Shown here piece by piece: positions 31,884 to 42,523 of a stretch of 64,000 bases of DNA. A program made the translations under genes and the position numbers. The notes beneath the pieces were generated by a model. The model was not told the DNA's origin. It worked only from the letters and a program-made list of their open reading frames with translations, and did not search any database. Source of the stretch: Anas platyrhynchos. Its lineage: Eukaryota > Chordata > Aves > Anseriformes > Anatidae. The stretch is taken from contig NC_092602.1 in the NCBI RefSeq assembly GCF_047663525.1, positions 5,215,501-5,279,500 of the forward strand. Direction: 5' to 3'. Numbering within the stretch: the stretch's first letter is position 1; each line of letters begins with the position of its first letter.

Positions 31884-33844
31884 CACGCATCTCGGTGCGA
31901 GGTCCCATTTGTGGCAGCTCTCGTTCTTGGGGGGGTTCGGGCTTTTTAGGTGGAGGTGGGCCTGACTTCATAGCTCTCCGGTCCTGGATGGGTTGTGGGG
32001 AAGTGCACTGGTCTTTAAAATCAGTTATTTTATCCTAGGAAAGGCTTCAAGAAAAGGGTTTTGTTAAATTTTTTCTCAGTGCTACCCGTGTGTTCCCAAC
32101 CATAACACACACTTGTGTACACACGTTTGTGTAGGGGTATAGCGAGGTGGTTTTGAGCTTAAATCTCATTAGTGGGAATTTTCTTGGGAGGGTATTTCAC
32201 ACTACCATGCAGTTTGCATCTCCTGGTTCCGGAGAGCATTCAGATCCGCAGAACAGATCATTCCCTTATCTTTCTCGAAGCTATCAGGCAGTTCGAAGCG
32301 CCCACAACCCCAGCACAGCGAGGCCAGGTTAAGCTTTGGGCAGGTAATGAGGTGGCCGAGGAAGGTGGGCTGTCTGCTGCTTCCCCTTGCAGCCACGGGT
32401 TTGTTTTGCTTTCTTTTGTGCGGCGTCCAGGCATCACAGAAGGATCCTGTTTACCTTATTTTGTGCTCTGGGGGACGGAGAGATGAATCAGGAGCGAAGA
32501 GACGACATCCTACGGCCTCCTGTGTGCTCATGGTGGGGCAGGCAGCCGAGGAAGCTGCAGGGAAGGTGCCTGGCACGGGCCCAGCCCAGGTGGCTGCTGC
32601 TTCTCCTGCTCCAGCTGCCGCAGCTGCCAGGTGCCCACGTGTCTGCGAGCGCAGCCCCGCTCCCCTCGAGCCGCAGGATGCCGAATTAAATCGCTTCTCT
32701 GCAGGTGTGGGCAGGCTGTTTGGGTGTACGGAGGATGTGCAGGAAGGCAGGCTCATGGCTTTCCCCTTAATTCTAAAAACCAGACAATGATAGTGGGGTA
32801 GGGTTGGGACAACAGGAACGACGTTTTCATGGGGAAAACAAAACGGGGGGCAGAGCTTGGAGCCACTGCAGTGGAGGTTCGCTAAAGCAGCGTGCGAGTA
32901 GCTCGCTGGCAGTGCTGTTTTCCAGAGCTGCTAAAAACTGCAGAGAAAGCTCTGAAATGGAGAAGTCACATTTCTGCACCCTGCGTAGGACAGGACTGTA
33001 TTTAAGGTCACGCAGCTCTTTTTCTTTTTTTTTTTTTTCCCCTCCTCTGGCTGCACCCACTGGTGCTGTGAGCAGCCACGGTGCTTGTGCAAGAAGAACC
33101 CGGCCGCCCTGCCCAGCCCGGGGCCGTTCCTCGATGGTTCCCGCTGGACTCTGCGCTGACATTTCCAGCCTCCGCCGCAGCCAAGCCCCGTTTCTCAGCC
33201 TGGCAGGGCCGAGCACCCAGCCCCACGCTCCTGCAGGAAAACACCCGCCCGGAGAGCTGGAAATAGCTCCGGTGGAGCCCTGCCAGCAGCGCTTCCATCT
33301 CAATATTACAGATAAACGTCGGAGCAGCCCGTCCGTGTGTATCTCCTACAAAACAACTGTTATCAGAGCTTCTCACTCTGCTGCTGAGGACCCGCAGATT
33401 TTTTTGGAAAAAAATCAGGATAGGGCTTGGGGGCTGCCTGCCCCAATCCCTGTGCTCTGGGTTCCTCAATAGCTCGCCCACCGCATTTCCCCTTTTAGGA
33501 GGGGTCTCGATTCGAACAAATTTCGGCTGTTTTTGCAGAGGGTGGTGGCACAGCGAGCCGGGGACTCCCCTCCTGCTGCAGCCCAGGGCTGGGCCGGGCC
33601 CTGCCGCGTGTTTTGTGCTGTATTTTTAGCCAGGGCCAGGCCAGTTCCACCAGTACGGGCTGCTGGCGGCAGCACCCTGTGGGTTTGGCAGCCGGCGGGG
33701 AAGCCGCGGGGTCTGGACGCAGAGCTGCCTGCAGGGAGCCAGGCCCCAGCCCTGGGTTTTTTGGGGGAGATGCTTCTCCCTGTGCTTTGGGGTCAGGCAC
33801 CACTCCCTGCAGCCCCTTTGGCGCTGGGCTTCGATGCCTGCCAC

Positions 33845-34425
33845 GCGTGTTGCCCATCCCAGTTCCCTCCAGTTCCTCCCAGTTCCATCCCAGCGCCCCC
33901 CTAGTCCCATCCCAGTTCCACCCTATCCCCCTCCCAGTTTCCCCTGGTGCCCCCTGGTCCCATCCCAGTTCCTCACAGTTCCCTCCCAGTGCTCCCCAAC
34001 ATCCCCCAATTCCACTCAGTCCTCTCCAGTTCCTCCCAGTACCATCCCAGTGCCCCCCAGTTCCTCCCAGTCCCATCCCAGTTCCCTCCCAGCGCTCCCC
34101 AGAGCCCTACAGCCTCATCCCAGTGTTCCCCAGTCCCATCCCAGCACCCTCCAATTCCACTCAGTCCCTCCCAGTCCCGTCCCAGTGCCCCCCAGTTCCT
34201 CCCAGTCGCATCCCAGTATCCCCCAATGCCCCCCAGTCCCATCCCAGTGCCCCCCAATTCCACTCAGTTCCCCCCAGCCCCATCCCAGTTCCTCCCAGTC
34301 TCCCCCAGTTCCCCCCCAGCGGAATCCCAGTATCCCATAGTTCCCCCCAACCCAATCCCAGTCCCCCCCCAGTCTCCCCCAGTCCCTCCCAGTCCCCCCA
34401 CGCAGCCCCGCCCTCCCCTACCACT
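33845..34425. repeat. CCCAGTTCCTCCCAGTCCCATCCCAGTG minisatellite
   Basis: About 580 bases of 9-14 bp pyrimidine-rich units with the core TCCCAGT. It ends just before the TBC1D10A CpG island. Proline/serine-rich frames (VPPSPIPVPP) come from it. Confidence 0.9.
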
Positions 34426-34540
34426 ACCGGGCGGGCAGGCGGAAGGAGGCGGGGCCCTCTCCTTGACTGACACCTCCCTCCCCACCTCCCACCCAATCCC
34501 TACGCGGGGAGGGCGGGCTCTCCCACCTCCCTCCCCTCCC

Positions 34541-34580
34541 ATTGGCTCCCTCCTCCCTCCCTCCCTCCGCTCCACCCAAT
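34541..34580 (+). promoter_or_regulatory. CCAAT boxes of the TBC1D10A CpG-island promoter
   Basis: An inverted CCAAT (ATTGG at 34541) and a direct CCAAT (34576-34580), 30 bases apart, lie 150-190 bases before the ATG in a dense CpG island without a TATA box. The pair suits NF-Y. Assignment is by position. Confidence 0.5.
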
Positions 34581-34732
34581 GGCGTGGCGGCACCGGGGCG
34601 GCACCGGGAGGAGCGGCGGCGGCGGGCGGAGAAGGGACGGAGGGAGGGAGCGAGGTGGGGGGGGGCCGCGCCCGCCGCCGTGGCCGCGGCATGGAGGGGC
34701 GGCGGCGGAGCCGCTGAACGAGCCGCGGCGCC

Positions 34733-37700
34733 ATGGCCAAGAGCCGCGGGGGCGGCGGGCCCGGCTCGCCGGGGAGCACCCGCGGCTTGGGGGGGACCCG
34801 CGAGAGCCTGGCGGAGGCGGGCGGCGACGAGCTCAGCTCGCTGGGCTCCGACTCGGAGGTCAACGGCGGCGGCGGCGGCGGCCCCGAGGAGCGGCGCGTC
34901 GATAAATTCGGCTTCATCGTGGGCAGCCGCAGCGCCGAGGGGCCGTGAGTGGGGAACGGGCACCGGGAGGGGGAGGGAAGGGAGAAAAGGGAGGGGAGGG
35001 GAGCGGGGGGGGGGCGGCTCCGGGCCCCTCCTCACCTTCAAGAGCCCGGTACCGGCCCCCCGGGGAGCGCCCCCCACCCCCCCGGTGCTTCCTCCCCTTC
35101 CTCCCCCTCCTCCTCCTCCTCCTCCTCCTCCTCAGCCCTCGGGGGCGGCCTCCCGGCCTCCTCCGCCGGCCCCGGTAGGAGGAAGCGGGGCTGCGGCCGG
35201 CACCGCCCCGGCCCCGGGGCCTGAGCACGGCGCCTCCTCCTCCTCCTCCTTCATCCTCCTCCTCCTCCTCCTCCTCCTCCTCTTCCTCCCCGGGGGGGTT
35301 GCAGCAGCGCTCCCCGGGCCCGGCCTCCCCCCTACCGGGCACCCTGGGCCCGATCCAGCGCGGCCTCGAGGGTCCCATTCCCCCCCCCCCCTCCATCTCC
35401 TTCCCTGGGGAGGGCCCAGCCGTGGGGTTGTGCCCCCCATTTTGGCTCTACCCCCCCTCATGGGGTGTCCCCCGCCACCCCAAAGGTGCCCGGTCCCCGC
35501 TCGGTGCCCGCTGCCGTGCGGCCGTCAGCTGGTGACAGCTTCCAGCCCGTGCTGGCGGGGCTCCAGCAGGCCTGGGGCCAGCCCCAGGATCCAGTGTCCG
35601 GCTCCCTCCGGCTTCCCACGCTTCGCCGAGCCCCCTCCGGGCTCCCCCGGCTCGGGGCCAGCGTCCCCTCGGCTCCCCGGGTCCCCACGCCGGTGGCCGA
35701 GCCGGCCATGGGGACGATGCGGTGGTCGCCCTTGGTCGAGCTGCTCGCATCAGAGATGCTCAAAACCAAGCGTTTGGCCCCATCTGACCCACGGGTGGGA
35801 ATTTGTAGGGCAGGGCCGGGAGCTTGGCTCGGCCAGGAGCTGCTCCTCTGCCCGCCTTGGGGCTGGGGGCAGCACGAAGCCACCCGGTGCCACCGCCACC
35901 ACCCCTCTCCCAGCTCGGATGTAGCCCCCCGGGGGTGAAATAGGGATGCCCATCCCGGCTGGGCGCTGCTGGAAAACGCTCCCCTCTTTTTGGGGTGGCT
36001 GGGGATGTGTGGGTTAATAGGGACAGGTGGGCTCCGTGGTGGGTACGGGGCTTGGGGCCGCGCTCACCCGCCTCGTCCCTTCGCCCCGCAGGCTGGAGGA
36101 GGTGCCCCTGGAGGTGCTGCGGCAGCGCGAGTCCAAGTGGCTGGACATGCTCAACAACTGGGACAAGTGGATGGCCAAAAAGCACAAGAAGGTGGGTGAC
36201 CCCAGGACAGCAGCGTCCCCCCAAAGCCTTGGGGCACGTCCCCGAGTCCCCCGCAGGAGGACGGCCGCGGTGCTTTTAGGTGATGCTGTTTTGGGGCTGC
36301 CCCAGCTGGCTGCCGCTGCGCACGGCTGCTCCCTGCCGGCTTCCGAGGGCTCGTTTGGCTGCGTGCAGGCAGCCCTGGGAATTGTTAGGTCATGGAAACT
36401 TCTGCTCCCGGCATCTCGCAGACCCAAAAAAGAAAAAAAAAAAACAAAAAAAGGCTGTGGGGAGGAAATAGTTGAGCCTGATGTGGCCTGCGAGCCGGGG
36501 GCTGGTTGGAAGGCTGATGGTGGTGTGGGCTCGGTGGCCACGGTGCCACACGGGGCTGTGCTGGTGCCTCGGTGCTCCCTGACCTCCCGAGGCTGCGAAT
36601 GGGATGAAACAAGCCCTGAGCTGATTCTGCTCGTCTGACAGAGTGGCGAGGCTGCTGGCGGCCCGAGGGCTGCCTCCTCCCCCCCCTGCCCGCTGGCACG
36701 GCCTCCTGGCACCGCTCCGCGTGCCGTGCCCCCGCTGGAGCTGCCCGCGGCGCTCCCCGAGCAGCGCTCGGTGCCTGGTGACCGACAGAGGAATCCCTCA
36801 TCCTCTTCTTGGCTGCTTGCGAAGGATTTCTGAGAGCTTTTCGGGTCGCAGCAGGCGGGCGCTTTGTCCCGAGGGTGGTTTTGCGCCGCTCTCCGCGTGA
36901 TTTCCAGGGCGCGGGTGAGCGCCCCGGCAGCCGCGCTGCTGGTGGAGGAGCTCCCTCGTGCTGGGGCCGAGCTTCTGGACATCCCCGAGGAGCTGCGGGG
37001 CCTGCGCTCTCTGTCCTGCTGCAAAATCAGTGCCTGGAGCCTCCAAGGGCTGATGCAGAGAGCTGCTCCTTGCCCAGGCCCCGCAGCCAGCCGGCTTGCT
37101 CGCACCTGCACCGCTCCGGGATCCCAAAACGCTCCCTGCATCCCTGGCCCGCATCCCACCAGCGCTGAGCCGTGCCAGCGCCACGTGCCGGCCCGTGCCC
37201 TTTCCAGGCAGACCGAGGGAGTGCAGACGCGTGGGCAGCTCCGGCTGCTCCTTGCTTTCAGCATCCCTCCGCCCAGCTGTGCTCCTGATCGGGCATGCGG
37301 GGGGGGCCCCGGCAGTGATGGCAGGGAGAGGGGAGGTGGGGGCAAAACCGCCTCGCCCCCGGGCTGTGCTGCTCAGGCAAACCCAAAGGGCTCTTGCTCC
37401 ATGCTAGGCGGCTTCCTTCCTGGCTGCTCAGCCAGCAGGAAGGGCAGCAGGAGCAGGAGCTGTCAGCACCAACAGAGCTGCCCGTGGCCACCCAGGGCAT
37501 CGCCCGCTGCGTTTCCTGCGAGCACAAAGCCCTCGTGGGGCCTGGCCGGGTAAACAAGCAGCGCTGCGGTGAGGGAGCAGCGAGGAACGTGGCGTTACCA
37601 CCACTGCTCAGGGATGGGCTGCTTGGAAACACAAGTGCCTGCTCCCGTGTCAGCTGGCAAACAGGGAGAGCAAGCTCTGGCCGGGGAGGAGAGCCCCGAG

Positions 37701-40425
37701 GCTGCCGAGCCCCACGGCAGGGAGGCTCGGAGCTGTCAGTTTGCAGAGCCCTGGTGCCTCTGTGTGCTGCCCAAGCAGGGAACGCAAGGCACGGAGGCTG
37801 TGCTGGGATTTCTCAGGGCTTTATGCCGTACTAAAAGCGTTTATCTCATGGGTCCCTGCCTTGCTGGTGCTGCTCTTTCCATGGAGTGGGGCTGGAGTGC
37901 TAGGGGGGACGCAAGGGAGGGCACAGCCCGGCCCCAGCTGCTGGCAGCAGCAGGGTTAAGCGAGCCCAGCTCCCTGCTGCGGAGCTGGCACCCGCACTGC
38001 CCAGCCCGGACTTTGGTCCGGTCGCTGCCCTGTGCCAAGGGAGCCTGGGGCTGGCTGGGCACGGAGCCGGCCGCTGGGGCTGGGAGCTGGGGCCAGCTCT
38101 GTCCCTGCTGCTCCACACAGCCCCACGGGGGGACGCAGAGCCCTCTCCTCATCCTGCCCCACGAGCAGAGCGCTCAAAGTACCCCCCCTCTCCTGCAGAT
38201 CCGGCTGCGGTGCCAGAAGGGGATCCCGCCCTCGCTGCGGGGCCGAGCCTGGCAGTACCTCTCGGGCAGCAAGGTCAAGCTGGAGCAGAACATCGGCAAG
38301 TTTGACGTGAGTGTGTGCGCCGCTGGGCAGCGAGGGCTGGGGAAGGGGAGCTGGAGCTCGGCTGGTGCTGCTCACCCTGACCCCTCTCCTTCCCAGGAGC
38401 TGGATCTCCTCCCGGGGGAGCCGAAGTGGCTGGACGTGATCGAGCGGGATCTTCATCGGCAGTTCCCCTTCCACGAGATGTTTGTCTCGCGCGGAGGCCA
38501 CGGGTGAGTGGGGCAGCCACGTGTCTGCTCCGTGGGGCTGTGCCGTGGGGTTTGTGCCCCTTAGCATGGGGTTGGGGCCAAGAGGGATCCCGGCTGGCCT
38601 GCGGCGTGGGGTCACCGTGCTGCTGTGGGGCTGCAGGGGAGGCCACTCTCCACCTCTCTCTCCCCGCGTTGTCTCCGCAGGCAGCAGGACCTTTTTCGGG
38701 TGCTGAAGGCCTACACGCTGTACCGCCCGGAGGAGGGCTACTGCCAGGCCCAGGCCCCCATCGCCGCGGTGCTGCTCATGCACATGCCGGCCGAGGTAGG
38801 AGTGGGGAGCGGGGAGGTGCTGGGGGGCAGGTGCTTGGCTCACGGCACCGCTTTGCCCCAAATTTCAGCCGGTGTGAGCGTGCCCCAGGTGTGCTCTGCC
38901 TGCCCCCTTGGTCCATTGGGGCAAGGTGGGGGCTGTGGGGCTGTCCCCTGTGGGTACCCGGGCGCTGACCCGCTGTCCTTTGGCTTGCAGCAAGCGTTCT
39001 GGTGCCTGGTACAGATCTGTGAGAAGTACCTCCCCGGCTACTACAGTGAGAAGCTGGTGAGTAGAAGGGCCGTGATGCTCCTCCAAGGGGCCAGGAGCTC
39101 CCCCAGCTCCTTCCATGGGGTGCTTGGAGCAGCCTGGGTGTCCCCACGGTCTTTGCATGATGCCGGGACCCCCAGGAGCATCCAGCAGCGAGGGATGGGG
39201 GGCTCGGTGCCAAGGGCTGGGGTTAAGGCGCTGGCCGGGGAGGTCCCTGCTGATGCTGTCCCCGCAGGAGGCCATTCAGCTGGACGGGCAGATCCTCTTC
39301 TCGCTGCTGCACAAGGTCTCGCCCGTGGCCTACAAGCACCTGAGCAAGCAGAAGATCGACCCCATCCTCTACATGACGGAGTGGTTCATGTGCGCCTTCT
39401 CTCGCACGCTGCCCTGGAGCTCTGTGCTGCGCGTCTGGGACATGTTCTTCTGCGAAGGTAGGGGCCTCCTCCTGCAGGCTGTGGCTGGCAGCCCCCTCGG
39501 CACGAGGAAGGCACCTGGGGCTGTGTCAGGAAGAGCGGGGCAGAAGTTTGTGGGGTGGAGACTGTCTGGAGCAAACAGTCGTGTCGTTGGCATCAGGCAC
39601 GTGGTGGGGGGGTTCCTGGGGAAGAAGAGGGCATGGGGACCACCAGAGGGCCGTGGTGGCAGCGTGCCACCTCACCCTGTGCCACCTGCCCCTTGCTGCC
39701 TCACCTTCTCCACTTGCAGGGGTGAAAATCATCTTCCGGGTGGGCCTGGTGCTGCTCAAACACACCCTGGGCTCCTCGGACAAGCTCAAGTCTTGCCAGG
39801 GCCAGTACGAGACCATGGAGCGGCTGAGGGCCCTCAGCCCCAAGATCATGCAGGAGACCTTCCTGGTGCAGGAGGTGAGGGTTTGGGGAGGGGGCGCAGC
39901 GCATGGGGCCGCCCCTCATCGGGCAGAGCTCGCCTGGAACCAGGACAGGACCTGGTTTTGGGGCTACCCCTGTCCCGGGTGGCACTTTGGTGGTTGGGGG
40001 GGATATCAGTGGCACAAGCCTGTCCCCTGCAGGTCATCGAGCTGCCGGTGACGGAGCGGCAGATCGAGCGGGAGCACCTGATCCAGCTGAAGAAGTGGCG
40101 GGAGACGCACGGGGAGCTGCAGTGCAAGTCCCCCCCGCGCCTGCACGGCGCCAAGGCCATCAGCGAGGCCGAGCCCCCCACCCGCAAGGCGCTGGAGCCC
40201 GTACCCTCCATCATCGTGCCCCCAGGGCCCGCCCCGGTGCCCAAAGCCCGCAAGAGCAAGGAGAAAAACCGAGAGAAGAGCTCGGGCAGCCCCGCCAACG
40301 GCCCCGGAGCTGAGGGCAACGGGGCGCCCGGCGCTGCCCCCGAGCTGCTGCACCCCCAGGTGTCCCCCCACCACCAGTCCAAGGAGAGCCTGTGCTCCCG
40401 GGAGAGCGAGGACACGTACTTGTAG
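34733..40425 (+). CDS. TBC1D10A: TBC1 domain family member 10A (EPI64)
   Basis: Nine exons: 34733-34944, 36092-36191, 38199-38306, 38397-38503, 38681-38795, 38991-39056, 39268-39457, 39720-39874 and 40033-40425; 481 residues (human 508). The TBC domain runs from about 105 to 330. The dual-finger catalytic residues are present: arginine R161 in IERDLHR and glutamine Q198 in GYCQAQAP. The C-terminus ends SREDTYL, keeping the human EDTYL PDZ ligand that binds EBP50/NHERF1 in microvilli. In mammals it is a GAP reported for Rab27A and Rab35, acting at the plasma membrane. The tail between about 365 and 450 is shorter than human but keeps the Pro/Lys-rich character ([14 protein letters not shown]). 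The start region [12 protein letters not shown] is close to human MAKSNGENGP. Confidence 0.96.
35105..35300. repeat. CTC/CCT triplet tracts in TBC1D10A intron 1
   Basis: Two (CTC)n runs, near 35107-35135 and 35228-35290, are separated by CpG-rich sequence. Both lie in the first intron of the CpG-island promoter region. Confidence 0.85.
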
Positions 40426-41402
40426 GGCCGACGCCGCGCTGCGCCCGGGTAGACCGGGCTCAGCTGGGCTGTGCACGGAGCCGGGGCCTCGAGGACGCTG
40501 CTCCCTCTGCGGTCGAAGGCGGGGAGGGGACCCCCGCGGCGCCTGGCGGTGGGGACTCGGGGCTGGAGGGATTGGGACGCGGCCGCTGCGGCACCCTGGG
40601 TGCCCGCTGAGGGTGGGCGTGAAGCTGGGGTCCCAGGGTTTTGGGGGGCTGGGGGGGGGCATCTTTTGGAGCTGGACTGAGCGCGGTGACAAAAGGGGAC
40701 GTGTCCAGCACACGCTGGGTGCCCGCGTTGTCCCCACCCCAGCAGGGTGCTGGCACCATGAGCGGTGGGAGCCCTGGCACGGGGTGGCTGAGCCACCCGC
40801 GCTCCCTCGCTGCGGCTGGGGGGGCCAGGCTGCCCCTCGGGTCCCGCTCCTTGTCCCCCAGCCCCTTGTCCCCCACGTCCCCAGTGTCCCTCCCGCCGCC
40901 CCCGGGCTTCCCCTGTCCCTCCTGTGCTGGCGGGGCAGACCCAGACCCAGTTCCCCAGTGCTTGCGCCTGGCGCAGCGGGACTGGGGGTACGTGAGGAGG
41001 CGGGGGCAGCTGCTGCCCCCCCTCCCTCCTCTTTATCTAGTGAGGATGTATCAAAGTGTAGCCCAATATGTAGTACTGAATTTACCTATTCACTGAGCCT
41101 ATTTATTATTCCTCCGTGGCAGTAACCGTTGCAGGACGGGGGCCAAGGTTGGGAACTGCAGGCGGGATGCACCAGAGGCGGCGGGATTTGATGCCAGACC
41201 ACGACCCTCGCCAGCCCCACGCCGGGGGTGTCCCCCCCCCCCCCTTTGCCACCCACCCACCCCACGGCGGAGGTGAGATGGGGCGCGAGCGGCCGGGCGC
41301 TCCCTGCTGCGGGGTCCCCTCTCTTCCCCCTGCCCTCGCCAAGGGCTGGGGGTAGCTTTGTAAAATACAGCGGGGAAAAAAAATGGTTTTGTACAAAGGG
41401 AA

Positions 41403-41408
41403 AATAAA
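41403..41408 (+). terminator. Polyadenylation signal of TBC1D10A
   Basis: AATAAA in GGGAAAATAAAGCAGG, about 980 bases after the stop, followed by TGTGTAAAGG and GTGTGCGG. The preceding 3' UTR is GC-rich with one AT-rich patch near 41035-41110. Confidence 0.75.
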
Positions 41409-42523
41409 GCAGGATTGTGTAAAGGCGCAGCGTGTGCGGCTCCCTGAGTGTGGGGCTGGGGGGCACCGGCTCCCCCATGCATTTTCTCATCACCCTTGGG
41501 TGCTATGGGGGGTGACGGGGACCCGGAGGGGTGGCCAGGTGCTCACACTCACCTCCCACTTCTTGCTCACCCCAGCTGTGTCAATGCAGGCTGCTGTCTC
41601 CCAACTCCAGCGGTGTCTGTGGTTCCTGAGCTAAAGGCGGCATCCTTTATGGACCCAGAGCAGCCACCGTGAACCTTCCTCCTGCGGCATCCCCTGTACC
41701 AGGGCTGGCTCCTCTTGTGCATCCCGCACACATGGCAGCAACCCAGGGGCAGTCCCTGTCCTCCCAGGGCTCTGGGCTGGTGCTGGGTGGTGGCAGCGCT
41801 GTCCCTGCCAGGGACACCGTGGGGACAGCCAGGGCCGAGGGGCTGTGACTCACTGCCCCAGCCAGCCCTACTGCTTCACCCTGCCCCACAGCAAGCCACG
41901 GCTGGGCTGTTTGAAGTGCAAATGAGGGATGCTGAGACCTGCCCATGCTCGTGACACCCGTGGAGGCCATCTCCAGCCCTGGCCATGCTGCGGGGGCTTC
42001 TCGGGTGGCTGCTTGGGGAGTGAGCCCTTCGCTGCCATCCCTTTCCAGCACCAAGTCCTCAGTCCCGTCCCAGTATCACGGCTCCTGTGGCCCCATCGAA
42101 GCAGGAGCAGCCAGATCCCACCCGGGCTCTATCCCAGGGCTTTGCTTTCCGCACACAAAATGGAGCCCGAGCGTCTTCTCCCTCCCCGCGATTCCAGCAG
42201 GCGGGAGTTCTGCAAAAACCTCAACCCCTCTCTTCCAAAAACCCCTTTTCCCCTGAAGAAGAGGCTGCGGGGAATCGCCGGGGCGCGTTGCTGGAGCCCC
42301 CAATCCACCCGGGTGCGCTGCAAGCCCCGTGTCAGGCCCGGTGCTACGCGGGAGGCTCCGCGGAGCCGGGACCGGGGCGAGGCGGGGCCGGCGGCCGGCG
42401 GCGGGGCGAGGCGGGGCCGGGGCGGGGCGGCCGCGGGACCCCTCCCGCTGCTCCGAGCGGCCGCGGGGCGCGCTTGGAGCGGCCCCGGCCCCGGTCCCGA
42501 TCCCGGTGCTGGCCTCGGCCACC
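41409..42523. other. Intergenic interval and promoter upstream of CASTOR1
   Basis: Unique sequence to about 42280, then a CpG island (about 42280-42520) with GGCGGGGCCGG blocks and no TATA box, directly upstream of the CASTOR1 ATG. No gene seen. Confidence 0.55.

Larger units (their letters stand above)
31884..34732. other. Intergenic interval between SF3A1 and TBC1D10A
   Basis: From 31.9 to 33.8 kb the DNA is unique, of intermediate GC, with a T tract near 33020. From 33845 it becomes a minisatellite, and after 34430 a CpG-rich promoter. Frames of 190-285 codons in this stretch are proline/serine repeat translations or lack any family likeness. I see no gene. Confidence 0.55.

Noticed and set aside
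33613-34717. Long proline/serine-rich plus-strand frames
   Set aside because: They are produced by the TCCCAGT minisatellite.
36014-37345. 443-codon minus-strand frame inside TBC1D10A
   Set aside because: It is antisense to TBC1D10A exon 2 and GC-rich intron 2. No recognisable domain, and stop-poor frames are expected at this GC content.
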